Shown here piece by piece: positions 26,566 to 35,647 of a stretch of 64,000 nucleotides of DNA; position 1 is the stretch's first letter, and every line of letters starts with the position of its first letter. The notes below the pieces were generated by a model that searched no databases, was not told the DNA's origin, and saw nothing but the letters and a program-made list of their open reading frames with translations. Both the position numbers and the translations under genes were made by a program. This DNA comes from Microbulbifer celer. Lineage in GTDB: Bacteria > Pseudomonadota > Gammaproteobacteria > Pseudomonadales > Cellvibrionaceae. Location of the stretch: NCBI RefSeq assembly GCF_020991125.1, contig NZ_CP087715.1, forward strand, positions 1,391,501-1,455,500, written 5' to 3'.

Positions 26566-26590
26566 AAACCGGCCTTGAGCCGGTTTTTTT
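26566..26590 (+). terminator. Rho-independent terminator
   Basis: AAACCGGC / GCCGGTTT stem, 5-nt loop, T run. About 31 nt after the likely start of the promoter upstream, an arrangement like lambda PR' and tR'. Confidence 0.8.
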
Positions 26591-26627
26591 GTGCCTGAAA
26601 ATCCATTTTCCCCAAGAATGGTCTTGC

Positions 26628-26656
26628 GCCCGCTCATCCCCCGAGCGGGCTTTTTT
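26628..26656 (+). terminator. Second rho-independent terminator
   Basis: GCCCGCTC / GAGCGGGC stem followed by six T. Tandem with the terminator at 26566, just ahead of the lysis genes. Confidence 0.8.
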
Positions 26657-26669
26657 ATTTGGAGCGCCC

Positions 26670-27146
26670 ATGGATTTGATATTCATCGGCCTGGCCGTGG
26701 CCTGCGCGCTGCTGGCCGGCGGCCGGAGTCCGTTCCTGTGGCTGATCGCCGCGGAATTCGCGGTCTCTGCTGCCTGGATCAATCTACCTGTTGGCGACCC
26801 CTGGTGGTTCCTCGCTTACGCCGGCCAAAACTGTGTGTTTGTCTGGCTGGTAATGAAGGTTCGCCACCGGCTCGCCCGGGAGTACGCCGCCACCCTGATC
26901 CTGTCCGCCCTGCTATCGACGGCAGTATTCTGCGAATTTTTTGTAGGCGCATCAGTGGTTTACGCCGCCCGCCCCGCTCTGATGACGTGGCTGTGCATAT
27001 ATCAGCTGTGGCTGTCCGCCGTCGGCGCCGGCATGGCGGAGGGGACGATTCGGGAGGCGATCCATGGAGTACGTTATCGCAGCTCTGGCCGCCTCCGCCG
27101 TCCTCGTTTTGATAATCCGCCTCGGGATGTGGGTGGTCGGCTGTAA
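26670..27146 (+). CDS. Multi-span membrane protein at the start of the lysis module
   Basis: 158 residues from ATG 26670 (GGAGCG upstream). About four hydrophobic segments (LIFIGLAVACALLAGG, FLWLIAAEFAVSAAW, ATLILSALLSTAVFCEFFVGA, LMTWLCIYQLWLSAVGAG) and a basic tail. No family recognised. Its place immediately before a holin-like gene and the endolysin suggests a holin accessory or antiholin role. Confidence 0.6.
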   Translation: MDLIFIGLAVACALLAGGRSPFLWLIAAEFAVSAAWINLPVGDPWWFLAYAGQNCVFVWLVMKVRHRLAREYAATLILSALLSTAVFCEFFVGASVVYAARPALMTWLCIYQLWLSAVGAGMAEGTIREAIHGVRYRSSGRLRRPRFDNPPRDVGGRL

Positions 27147-27362
27147 ATGGTTTCACCGGTCGAAGCGCTGATTCATAAGCTGTCCACTGCCATCGCCTTC
27201 TTCGGCGGTCTGGCATCCGCGGTATTTGCCGAGCTGCAGGACCTGGTGGCCGCGAATGCCGCCGTCGTCGTCAGCATCACGGCCCTAGCGATCAACTGGT
27301 ACTACCAGCGCCGCCGGGATCGTCGGGACCAAATTCGATTTGAGCAGGAGATGGAACAGTGA
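27147..27362 (+). CDS. Small phage holin-like protein
   Basis: 71 residues with a hydrophobic span KLSTAIAFFGGLASAVFAELQ, a second span ANAAVVVSITALAINWYY, and a highly charged tail RRRDRRDQIRFEQEMEQ. This is the layout of class II holins, which open the inner membrane for the endolysin. Starts directly after the previous stop; its TGA overlaps the endolysin GTG. Confidence 0.75.
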   Translation: MVSPVEALIHKLSTAIAFFGGLASAVFAELQDLVAANAAVVVSITALAINWYYQRRRDRRDQIRFEQEMEQ

Positions 27363-27820
27363 GCAGCACCAGTCAGCCCCCGCGGAAACCCCGCAGCGCC
27401 GTTTACCAAGTCGAAGAACTGAACACTCTGGCTGCGGAACTGGAGCGCGACGAGAGGCTGCGCCTGCGACCGTATCGCTGCACCGGCAACAAGCTGACCA
27501 TCGGCATTGGCCGAAACCTGGATGATGTGGGGATCACCGAGGGGGAGGCTCGAACCCTGTTACGCGGCGATATTTCCCGGGTTCTGGGAGAGCTGGAAAC
27601 GCAGCAGTGGTTCCATCCGCTCACCGGTGCCCGCCGCCGCGCGATCGCAAATATGTGCTTCAACCTGGGGCTTAATGGCCTGCTGCAGTTTCGCCGGATG
27701 ATCGCCGCGATCCAGTCTGAGGATTGGGAGGAGGCCTCTGCACAGCTCCTGAATAGCCTCTACGCCCGCCAGGTCGGCGCTCGCGCTGATCGATTGGCTG
27801 AAATGCTGAGATCTGGCTGA
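27359..27820 (+). CDS. Endolysin, T4-type lysozyme (GH24)
   Basis: 153 residues from GTG 27359. The catalytic triad pattern E-x8-D/C-x5-T is seen in AAELERDERLRLRPYRCTGNKLTIGIGRNLDDVGIT, followed by HPLTGARRRAIANMCFNLGLNGLLQFRRM, matching GH24 muramidases. It cleaves the glycan strand of peptidoglycan at lysis. No signal-arrest N-terminus, so release depends on the holin. Confidence 0.9.
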   Translation: MSSTSQPPRKPRSAVYQVEELNTLAAELERDERLRLRPYRCTGNKLTIGIGRNLDDVGITEGEARTLLRGDISRVLGELETQQWFHPLTGARRRAIANMCFNLGLNGLLQFRRMIAAIQSEDWEEASAQLLNSLYARQVGARADRLAEMLRSG

Positions 27821-28269
27821 TGGATCTGAATCCCCTCGACTCGATACTGGATCTCGGCAAGGCCGCCATTGAGCGCATCTGGCCGGATCCCCTAAAGCGG
27901 GCAGAGGAGGTGCGCAAGCTCGAGGAGCTGCACCAGCAAGGCGACATGGCCCGGCTGGATGCGCAGGTGAAGCTGCTGCTCGGCCAGCTGGAGGTCAACA
28001 AGGCCGAGGCGCAGCACAAAAGCGTGTTTGTCGCCGGCTGGCGCCCCTGGATCGGCTGGGTTGGCGGTATGGCCATGGCCTACCAGTTCGTTATCTATCC
28101 GCCCCTCCTGTGGGCTTGGGCAATCTGGGGCGCCGCAGGTGTAGAGCCCCCTCCGGTGATGGAGACCGGTGCTCTGTTTTCGATCGTGACGGGCATGCTG
28201 GGCATAGGGGTAATGCGCAGCCACGACAAACGCGCTGGCACGCAGACAGATTCAATCCGGAGCAGGTAA
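27820..28269 (+). CDS. 3TM-type holin/spanin-like lysis protein
   Basis: 149 residues. A helical N-terminus (EEVRKLEELHQQGDMARLDAQVKLLLGQLEVNKAEAQ) is followed by WRPWIGWVGGMAMAYQFVIYPPLLWAWAIWG and a third membrane span ending with GIGVMRSHDK. The 'WRPWIGW' segment fits the GTA/3TM holin family. Its ATG overlaps the endolysin stop by one base. Confidence 0.75.
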   Translation: MDLNPLDSILDLGKAAIERIWPDPLKRAEEVRKLEELHQQGDMARLDAQVKLLLGQLEVNKAEAQHKSVFVAGWRPWIGWVGGMAMAYQFVIYPPLLWAWAIWGAAGVEPPPVMETGALFSIVTGMLGIGVMRSHDKRAGTQTDSIRSR

Positions 28270-28613
28270 TGCGCACCGTAATCGTCAACAGTCGCGGCAA
28301 AGTGATGCCGACCCGGATCAGCAAAGAGGCCCGGGATATCACACCGGTGAATTTCGACTTCTCCCTACTGCTGCCCGAGATCGACAGCTACACCATTGAG
28401 GGCGACATGCCGGTAACCGGTGACACTCAGGACGGTGCCACTGTCACTGTGACACTGGACGAGGGCCGCGCGCACGGTCTGTACGACCTGGCTGTGATTG
28501 CGACTGGCGGAGGTGAGACGAGAGCGGCCACGGTCCAGATCAAGGTCGAAGATCGAGAGCGTGGCTGGAACGCGTGGCCGTATTACGGTTATGGCTATGG
28601 AGCGTGGTGGTAA
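28269..28613 (+). CDS. Small phage protein with Ig-like beta sequence
   Basis: 114 residues from ATG 28269. Beta-rich, with GDTQDGATVTVTLDEGRAHGLYDLAVIATGGGETRAATVQIKVED and an aromatic tail (WPYYGYGYGAWW). Resembles accessory Ig-like domains in virion proteins, but function is unknown. The stop overlaps the terminase small subunit ATG. Confidence 0.55.
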   Translation: MRTVIVNSRGKVMPTRISKEARDITPVNFDFSLLLPEIDSYTIEGDMPVTGDTQDGATVTVTLDEGRAHGLYDLAVIATGGGETRAATVQIKVEDRERGWNAWPYYGYGYGAWW

Positions 28614-29161
28614 TGGCGTTGACTGCAAAACAGCAGCGATTCGTCGATGAGTACCTGATCGATCTCAATGCCACTCAGGCGGCTATCAGGGCTGGATACA
28701 GCGAAAAGACAGCTGCCGCAGTGGGCGCTGAGAACCTGAGAAAACCTCATATCGCAAAACTCGTTGCGGAAGCCAAAAGAAGCCGGTCCGAGCGCACCAA
28801 GATCGACGCCGACTACGTTCTCGGCCGCCTGGTGGAGATAGACCAGATGGACGTGCTGGACATCATGGCCGATGGAGGCTCACTGAAGCCGATCAAGGAC
28901 TGGCCGAAGGTCTGGAGGCAGTTTATCGCCGGCATGGATCTGGCCGAGATTTGGGATGGCCGGGGCGAAGAGCGCGAAATTATCGGTGTGCTAAAGAAGA
29001 TCAAATGGCCCGACAAATTGAAGAATCTCGAGCTCCTGGGCAAGCACATCGAAGTCAGTGCGTTCCGGGAGCAGGTGGATCACTCCAGTACTGACGGCTC
29101 AATGACTCCGCAACCCACCCGAATAGAGTTTGTCGCACCCGGTGACGACAGCGCGAATTGA
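28613..29161 (+). CDS. terS: Terminase small subunit
   Basis: 182 residues from ATG 28613. The Terminase_2 pattern is clear: LTAKQQRFVDEYLIDLNATQAAIRAGYSEKTAAAVGAENLRKPHIAKLV, an HTH that recognises pac/cos DNA, followed by YVLGRLVEIDQMDVLDIM. It directs the large subunit to phage DNA for packaging. Confidence 0.9.
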   Translation: MALTAKQQRFVDEYLIDLNATQAAIRAGYSEKTAAAVGAENLRKPHIAKLVAEAKRSRSERTKIDADYVLGRLVEIDQMDVLDIMADGGSLKPIKDWPKVWRQFIAGMDLAEIWDGRGEEREIIGVLKKIKWPDKLKNLELLGKHIEVSAFREQVDHSSTDGSMTPQPTRIEFVAPGDDSAN

Positions 29162-30464
29162 ACTTCCGCCAAAGCTGATACCAGTATTCAGTGGAGAGGC
29201 GGACTACCGTGGCGCTTACGGAGGCCGAGGGAGCGCGAAAACACGATCGTTTGCCCTGATGTCTGCTGTGTTCGGCTACCGGTTTGGCATGGCTGGCGTC
29301 AGCGGAATGATTCTCGGCTGTCGAGAGTTCATGAACAGCCTCGAGGACTCCTCGCTCGAGGAGATCAAGGCGGCGATCAGGGCCACCGACAAAGATGGCA
29401 ATCTCCTCTATCCCTGGCTGGATGAATACTACGAGATCGGCGAGAAATACATTCGCAGCCGGGATGGTCGGATCAAGTACGGGTTTGCCGGCCTGCGTCA
29501 CAACATTGACAGCATCAAGGGCAAATCGAGGGTGCTGATTGCCTGGGCCGATGAGGCAGAGCCGGTATCGCAAACGGCGTGGGACAAACTGGACGCGACC
29601 GTTCGAGAGGATGGATCAGAGGTCTGGGTAACTTGGAATCCGGAAAGCGAGGATTCCGAGACCAAGAAGCGGTACCAGGACAACCCGCCGCCGAACTCCA
29701 AAATTGTCGAGATGAACTTTCGGGACAATCCGTGGTTCCCGGCTCGGCTGGATCGAGTTCGCCGCCGACAAAAAGACCTCGATCCGGAGCGGTACGCCTG
29801 GATATGGGAGGGCAAGTGCCTAACCCTGTCTGATGCCCAGATACTGGCCGGGAAATGGGCTGTTAGGGAATTCGAGCCTGGTAGCAGCTGGAACGGCCCC
29901 TATTTCGGCCTGGACTTCGGCTTTGCCCAAGACCCCGCCGCAGCGGTTAAGTGTTGGGTTCATGACCAACGGCTATGGATTGAGTACGAGGGCGGCAAGA
30001 CCGGCCTGGAACTGGACGATACCGCCGCATTTATGCGCGAGCGCCTGCCGGGCATAGACCGGCATGTGGTGAGGGCTGACAACGCCCGCCCCGAGTCAAT
30101 CAGCTATCTGCGCCGCCACGGGATGCCCCAGGTGGTAGGCGTCAAGAAAGGCCCCGGCAGCGTAGAGGATGGCATTCGATACCTACGCAGCTTTCGGGAG
30201 ATCGTCGTTCATCCGCGATGCGAAGAAACCGCGCGGGAATGCCGGCTGTACTCCTACAAAACCGACCGACTATCCGGCGATATTCTCCCTGTCCCGCTGG
30301 ACCTGAATAACCACTATATCGACGCAACCCGCTATGCCCTGCAACCGATGATTGCAGCGGGGCTCAGTGGTTACGACCCGGTACCGGAAGAAAAAGCGAA
30401 AGACCCCCTGGACGACTACACCGACGACGACTTCGAGGCCGACGACTCGTGGAAAATGGCATGA
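29142..30464 (+). CDS. terL: Terminase large subunit
   Basis: About 440 residues. ATPase motor with Walker A GGRGSAKT and Walker B VLIAWADEAEPV, then a C-terminal RNase H-like nuclease (YFGLDFGFAQDPAAAVKCWV...IDRHVVRADNARPESISYLRR). It cuts and pumps DNA into proheads through the portal. Start is GTG 29142 or TTG 29130; both lie inside terS. Its stop overlaps the portal ATG (ATGA). Confidence 0.93.
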   Translation: MTTARIELPPKLIPVFSGEADYRGAYGGRGSAKTRSFALMSAVFGYRFGMAGVSGMILGCREFMNSLEDSSLEEIKAAIRATDKDGNLLYPWLDEYYEIGEKYIRSRDGRIKYGFAGLRHNIDSIKGKSRVLIAWADEAEPVSQTAWDKLDATVREDGSEVWVTWNPESEDSETKKRYQDNPPPNSKIVEMNFRDNPWFPARLDRVRRRQKDLDPERYAWIWEGKCLTLSDAQILAGKWAVREFEPGSSWNGPYFGLDFGFAQDPAAAVKCWVHDQRLWIEYEGGKTGLELDDTAAFMRERLPGIDRHVVRADNARPESISYLRRHGMPQVVGVKKGPGSVEDGIRYLRSFREIVVHPRCEETARECRLYSYKTDRLSGDILPVPLDLNNHYIDATRYALQPMIAAGLSGYDPVPEEKAKDPLDDYTDDDFEADDSWKMA

Positions 30465-32365
30465 ATGATGAACTGACCGTTGAAGAGCTGAAGCGGCAGT
30501 TCGAAGATTTCGACGATACGACACGTGACGCGCGTCTGTGGTCCGAGAAATGCCGCGATTACCGCGACCTAAAGCAGTGGTCTGGTGATGAGATCGCCGA
30601 GCTTGCCCGCCGGAAGCAGGCGGCGCTGGTGATTCCGAAGATCCCCGAAAAGGTCGATTTCCTGTGTGGCCTGGAGCGGCAGCAGCGCATGGACCCCAGG
30701 GCCTGGCCGCGTACCCGGGAAGACGAAGACGCGGCCGATGCCATCACCGACGCGCTCCGGTACGTCGCCGACAACGTGGATTTCGACGAGACGGCCAGCG
30801 ATGTATTTGAGCAGGGCATGATTGTCGAGGGCTACGCCGGCGCGATCATTGAGCCGAAGATGGTGCGCGGTCAGGTCGAGATAGCGGTCAATTTTGTCCC
30901 GTTCGACCGTTGCTACTACGACCCCTACAGTCGCAAGCGCGATTTCTCCGACTGCACCTATAAGGGGTTTGTGGTCTGGATGGATATGGCCGAGGCAAAG
31001 CGTAAATACCCAGAGAGTGCCGGGAAAATATCCGAGCTGCAGACTCAGTACAGCGGCGGTGACACATTCGACGATAAGCCACGCTGGGTGGATGGAAAGC
31101 GCAAGCGGGTGAAGGTCTGCCAGCACTATTTCCTGCACAAGGGTGTTTGGCATGTCGCTCACTTCACCGACCAAATATTCCTGCTAAAGCCTCAGCCGTG
31201 CCCTCTCGTGGATGAGTACGGTGAACCGGAGTGTCCGATCGAATTGGTTCATGCCTACATCACCCGCGATGGGGAGCGTTACGGCCTGGTTCTGTCGATG
31301 CTGGGATTGCAGGACGAGATCAACCACCGCCGATCTAAGGCGCTGCACAGTTTCAGCTCGAAACAGGTTCTGTACGAGACCGGTGCCCTGACTGACCCAC
31401 GCAAAACCGCCAACGAGCTGAAAAAGGCTGATGGCGCTGTAGAGCTACCGCCGGGCTCCCTATCTGAAGGAAAGGTACAGATAGAGCGCAACACCGACAT
31501 GGGCGCCGGCCAGTTTGAGTTGCTGCAGGAGGCGAAATCGGAGTTCGACTCCCGCGGTGCCAGCAATATCCTGAACAGCCTGTCGGCCAGCGGCGCGGAG
31601 ATGAGCGGCCGCGCCCTCCGCACCATCCAGAACAACGCACAGATGGAAATCGGTCCGTTGATGGATGCCTACCGAGGTTGGAAGCGCCGCTGTTACCGCC
31701 AGATCTGGAACCGCATAAAGCAGTTCTGGGATGAGGAGAAATGGGTCCGTGTCACCGATGACGAAGACAACCTCAAGTGGATTGGCCTGAATCAGCCAGT
31801 AACCGTTGGAGACCGCCTGAAAGAGAAGGCCCAGGAAGGTGACGAGCGTGCAGTCATGATGCTGCGCGAAATGATCGCCAACCAGGATCCGCGCCTTAAC
31901 GAGGTTTACGAGATCCGCAACAACGTCGCCGAAACCGATGTGGACATCATCATAGGTGAGGCGCCAGACGCGGTGACGGTGCAGCAGGAACAGTTCGAGA
32001 CTATCTCCGAGCTGGCGAAGATTTACGGCCCGCAACATGTGCCATTTTCCACCATCGTCAAGCTTTCCAGCCTGCGTAATAAGGAGCGCGTCCTGGATGA
32101 GCTTAAGGGAGATCCACAACAGGCAGCCCGCGCCGCACAACTGCAAGAGATGCAGCAGCGCCTGCAGGAGTTGGCCGCGCAGCTTGACCTGGAGAAGACC
32201 GCCGCCGAGCGCGACCAGATCCGCGCGGAAACCGCCGAGATTGCCGCCAAGGTGCGCAAGCTGATGGCCGAAACCCGCAATACCGAGATTCAGACCCGGC
32301 AGACGGAAATCGAGAACGCCACAGTAACGGCATGGCCGGATATCAGACCAAACGTGAATATCTGA
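30461..32365 (+). CDS. Portal protein (P22-like)
   Basis: 634 residues from ATG 30461. Matches P22-type portals: FLCGLERQQRMDPRAWPRTREDEDAADAITDALRYV near the start, then NFVPFDRCYYDPYSRKRDFSDCTYKGFVVWMD, and a long C-terminal helix rich in Gln/Ala (the barrel). It forms the dodecameric channel at one head vertex. Coupled to terL by ATGA and followed by a terminator. Confidence 0.9.
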   Translation: MNDELTVEELKRQFEDFDDTTRDARLWSEKCRDYRDLKQWSGDEIAELARRKQAALVIPKIPEKVDFLCGLERQQRMDPRAWPRTREDEDAADAITDALRYVADNVDFDETASDVFEQGMIVEGYAGAIIEPKMVRGQVEIAVNFVPFDRCYYDPYSRKRDFSDCTYKGFVVWMDMAEAKRKYPESAGKISELQTQYSGGDTFDDKPRWVDGKRKRVKVCQHYFLHKGVWHVAHFTDQIFLLKPQPCPLVDEYGEPECPIELVHAYITRDGERYGLVLSMLGLQDEINHRRSKALHSFSSKQVLYETGALTDPRKTANELKKADGAVELPPGSLSEGKVQIERNTDMGAGQFELLQEAKSEFDSRGASNILNSLSASGAEMSGRALRTIQNNAQMEIGPLMDAYRGWKRRCYRQIWNRIKQFWDEEKWVRVTDDEDNLKWIGLNQPVTVGDRLKEKAQEGDERAVMMLREMIANQDPRLNEVYEIRNNVAETDVDIIIGEAPDAVTVQQEQFETISELAKIYGPQHVPFSTIVKLSSLRNKERVLDELKGDPQQAARAAQLQEMQQRLQELAAQLDLEKTAAERDQIRAETAEIAAKVRKLMAETRNTEIQTRQTEIENATVTAWPDIRPNVNI

Positions 32366-32387
32366 CAACCGAATTACCCGCACGAAG

Positions 32388-32412
32388 AACCCGCCACTGA
32401 GCGGGTTTTTTT
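32388..32412 (+). terminator. Rho-independent terminator after portal gene
   Basis: AACCCGC / GCGGGTT stem, loop CACTGA, T run. It would reduce but perhaps not block transcription into the scaffold and coat genes. Confidence 0.75.
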
Positions 32413-32477
32413 GTGCCCGGACGCCGCGGAACGGGCGAGAGCGGACGACGCGCTAACCGGTCGAGATAGAGGTGTGT

Positions 32478-33296
32478 ATGTCTGAATACAGTACAGAGGA
32501 TTTGCTGAGCGATAAGGAGATTCCAGCGGCAGAACCGGAAACACCGGAGACGCCGACGGAACCCACGGGCGAGGAGCCGGAACCCGAAAAGCCGACAGGC
32601 GAAGAGCCTGAGAAGCCGGAAGGTGACGACCCGAAAAAAGACGACTCGACGCCGGAGCCGGAAAAGCCCAGTGACCCGCCTGAGGATGAGGAGCCGAAAG
32701 ACTGGACCTTTAAAGCCGTCAAGGACGAGCGAACCAAGCGGCAGGCCGCAGAGGCGCGCGCCAAAGAACTGGAGGAGAAACTCCAACAGTTCATCGGCGG
32801 GCAGCAACAGCAGCCGGAGCAGCCGAAAAAGCCCGATTGGTTCAACGATCCGGAAACGGCGGCCCAGCAGCAACAACAGCAGATGCAGCAAATGCTGTTC
32901 GAGCAGCGGGCGCAGATAGGTCAGGAAATCATGCGTGACCAGCATGATGATTTCGACGAGATGGAAACGCGATTTTTCCAAATGCTCGAAGAAAACCCGC
33001 AATTGGGTGCCGGCCTGCATTCTGCCGCAAACCCGGCCAAATATGCGTACGAGACAGCCAAGAAGGCGATGGAGGCGGAAGCGTTGAAAGACGTGGACGG
33101 CTACAAAGCCAGGCTGCGCGAAGAAGTACGCAAAGAAGAAGAGGCCAAAGTGCGCGCAGAGTACGAAGCCAAGCTCCAAAAGCAGCAGGAGAAAGAGGGC
33201 GCAATTTTGCCCAGCCTCTCCGACGCTCCCTCCAGAGGCGGATTGAAATCCGATGACTGGTCAGGACCAACACCCCTCGACGAAATCTTGAAATAA
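32478..33296 (+). CDS. Head scaffolding protein
   Basis: 272 residues from ATG 32478. The first 75 residues are Pro/Glu repeats (disordered), then a Gln-rich helical region and a long charged coiled coil (DGYKARLREEVRKEEEAKVRAEYEAKLQKQQEKE) with a short C-terminal coat-binding tail. Composition and place between portal and major capsid genes are typical of scaffolding proteins that guide prohead assembly. Confidence 0.75.
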   Translation: MSEYSTEDLLSDKEIPAAEPETPETPTEPTGEEPEPEKPTGEEPEKPEGDDPKKDDSTPEPEKPSDPPEDEEPKDWTFKAVKDERTKRQAAEARAKELEEKLQQFIGGQQQQPEQPKKPDWFNDPETAAQQQQQQMQQMLFEQRAQIGQEIMRDQHDDFDEMETRFFQMLEENPQLGAGLHSAANPAKYAYETAKKAMEAEALKDVDGYKARLREEVRKEEEAKVRAEYEAKLQKQQEKEGAILPSLSDAPSRGGLKSDDWSGPTPLDEILK

Positions 33297-33335
33297 ATAG
33301 CGCGGCCGATGCGCCGCTAAATCGAGGATTTAATC

Positions 33336-34439
33336 ATGGCTCAGACCATTATCAACGATGCGAATCGCGTCAAACAGTGGGACGACAAAGCCCACATGGA
33401 ATACATTCGCTCCAACCGCTTCAAGCGGTACATGGGGTCGAATGAAAACGCCATCATCCAGGTCAAAGAAGACCTGACCAAAAAGCGCGGCGATGCGATC
33501 ACCATCCCTCTGGTGGGCGCTCTGGATGCCAGTGGCGGCCCGAACGATGGCTCATCCAACCTGGTCGGCAACGAAAAGGCTCTACCCAACGACGGCCACC
33601 GCGTAACCGTCCGCGTCGTGCGTGACGCGACCGTGGTGAACGTCGAGGAAGAGCAGGCCTCGCCGATCAACATCCGCAACTCCGGCAAGGTCGCCCTCAA
33701 GGATTTGCAGATGCGCTACCTGCGCAACGACACCATCACTGCCCTGGGCAGCATCGATGGAGTTGCGTACGGAACGGCCACAGCGGGTCAGCGCAACACT
33801 TGGCACGACAACAATGCCGACCGGGTCCTGTACGGCTCTGCGAAGTCCAACTTCGTGGCCGGCGATCATGCCGCATCCCTGGCCAACATCGACAACACCG
33901 ATGACAAGCTGACCCACGGTGTCGTTTCCTTGGCAAAACGCATCGCCCAGACAGCGCAAACTGTCAACGGTGATGGTATCCGCCCATACAAGTACGGTGA
34001 GGACATGGAGTCGTTCGTCATGTTCGTCCCCAGCTTCGCCTTCCGCGATCTGCGTGAAGACATGATCGCCAAAGGCTACTGGCAGGACGCGCTGCGCCGT
34101 TCCAAGGAAAATCCGCTGTTCTCCGGTCCTACCTCTATCGAATGGGACGGCGTGATTGTGCGGGAAATCCCCGAAATCGCCACCCTGTCTGGTGTCGGCG
34201 CAGGAACCCCGGCCATTGATGTGGCCCCGTGCTATCTGTGCGGCGCGCAGGCACTCGCTGCGGTGTGGGCGATGCGCACCAAGACCACCACCCGGAAAGA
34301 GGATGACTACGGCTTCTTCTACGGCGTGGGCTTCCAGGAGCTGCGCGAGGTGTCCAAACTGCAGTATGGCCAGGGCAGCACCGGCGCGGTTGATTGGAGT
34401 GTAGTCAGCGTCTTCGCCGCCGGCGTAGCCGACGCATAA
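33336..34439 (+). CDS. Major capsid protein (N4-gp56 type)
   Basis: 367 residues. Fits the N4-gp56-family coat proteins of podoviruses with HK97 fold: KRYMGSNENAIIQVKEDLTKKRGDAITIPLVGALDASG, RDATVVNVEEEQASPINIRNSGKVALKDLQMRYLRNDTI, FVMFVPSFAFRDLRED and the C-terminal KEDDYGFFYGVGFQELREVSKLQYGQ. It forms the icosahedral head. Confidence 0.88.
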   Translation: MAQTIINDANRVKQWDDKAHMEYIRSNRFKRYMGSNENAIIQVKEDLTKKRGDAITIPLVGALDASGGPNDGSSNLVGNEKALPNDGHRVTVRVVRDATVVNVEEEQASPINIRNSGKVALKDLQMRYLRNDTITALGSIDGVAYGTATAGQRNTWHDNNADRVLYGSAKSNFVAGDHAASLANIDNTDDKLTHGVVSLAKRIAQTAQTVNGDGIRPYKYGEDMESFVMFVPSFAFRDLREDMIAKGYWQDALRRSKENPLFSGPTSIEWDGVIVREIPEIATLSGVGAGTPAIDVAPCYLCGAQALAAVWAMRTKTTTRKEDDYGFFYGVGFQELREVSKLQYGQGSTGAVDWSVVSVFAAGVADA

Positions 34440-34442
34440 CCT

Positions 34443-34950
34443 GTGCACTTCGCAGTAGGAGAGGGGACGGTTACGGCCGCCCCCAAGGCCGGCAGCTCCA
34501 GTATTCGCATGGCGCTGTTCGGCCGCCTCTACGATGTGCGAGAGCGCGAGGAGCCAGAGGGATATTGGGTGGCATTTGTCCGTCACCCTTTAGCCCGCCT
34601 GGTCTCCTGCTATCAGCACTGGATTGTCGACCGGTTTCACCACCGGATGGCAATCCAAGGATTGACGGAGCGGATGCCGTTTCCCTATTTCGTGGAGGCG
34701 GTTTCGGCAATCCCTGATTCCAGGGCTGATATGCACTTCCAAAGCCAGTCCGCAATTATCCGCGGGGAGCCCGACTTTATCGGTAGGGTTGAATCCCTCG
34801 CGGAAGACTGGCGCCACGTCCAGAAACACTTCAACGCCCGGCCAATCGGCCGGCACAACTCAACTCAGCATGCCGACTGGCAATCGTTCTACACCCCCGA
34901 ACTTCGGGCGGTGGCGGTGGAACGATACCGGGAGGATATGGAGCGATTTT

Positions 34951-34973
<23 letters not shown>
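34443..34973 (+). CDS. Phage-encoded sulfotransferase-like protein
   Basis: 176 residues from GTG 34443. TAAPKAGSSSIRMALF resembles the 5'-phosphosulfate-binding loop (P-K-x-G-S/T-S-S) and WVAFVRHPLARLVSCYQHW the 3'-phosphate-binding motif (Arg and Ser) of PAPS-dependent Sulfotransfer_2 enzymes. It would transfer sulfate from PAPS to a sugar or surface molecule. It sits 3 nt after the capsid gene, so it is made with the structural proteins. It is shorter than most family members; substrate unknown. Confidence 0.75.
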
Positions 34974-35305
<332 letters not shown>

Positions 35306-35322
<17 letters not shown>

Positions 35323-35647
35323 AGACCTTGCCAAACGCATCATGTTGCGGCTCGGAATCCTCCAATCTGGAGAGGAGCCGTCGCACGAGGAGTCGCAGGA
35401 CATCATCACCGTGATGACCAGTGTCCACGCCTCACTGTTGGATATGGGTCTGATCGACTGGCCTTTATCCAGCATTCCGATGCGCTGTGAGGATGCGTGG
35501 ATCAACCACATGGCCTGGAAGGTTTCCGGAGATTTCGGAACTACCACGCAAGAGATTGTCGCCCGCGGCGAAGAGGGTTACCGAATGTTGATCGGCCTGT
35601 CCGCCCAGCCTGTCGACGAGCGCGATATACCGGTGTGTGACTTCTGA
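35306..35647 (+). CDS. Head completion/tail accessory factor (P22 gp4-like)
   Basis: 113 residues. Helical sequence with KDLAKRIMLRLGILQSGEEPSHEESQDIITVMTSVHASLLDMGLIDWPL, as in P22 gp4-like adaptors that bind below the portal after packaging. Location between head genes and the gp10-like gene agrees. Overlaps both neighbours by a few bases. Confidence 0.7.
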
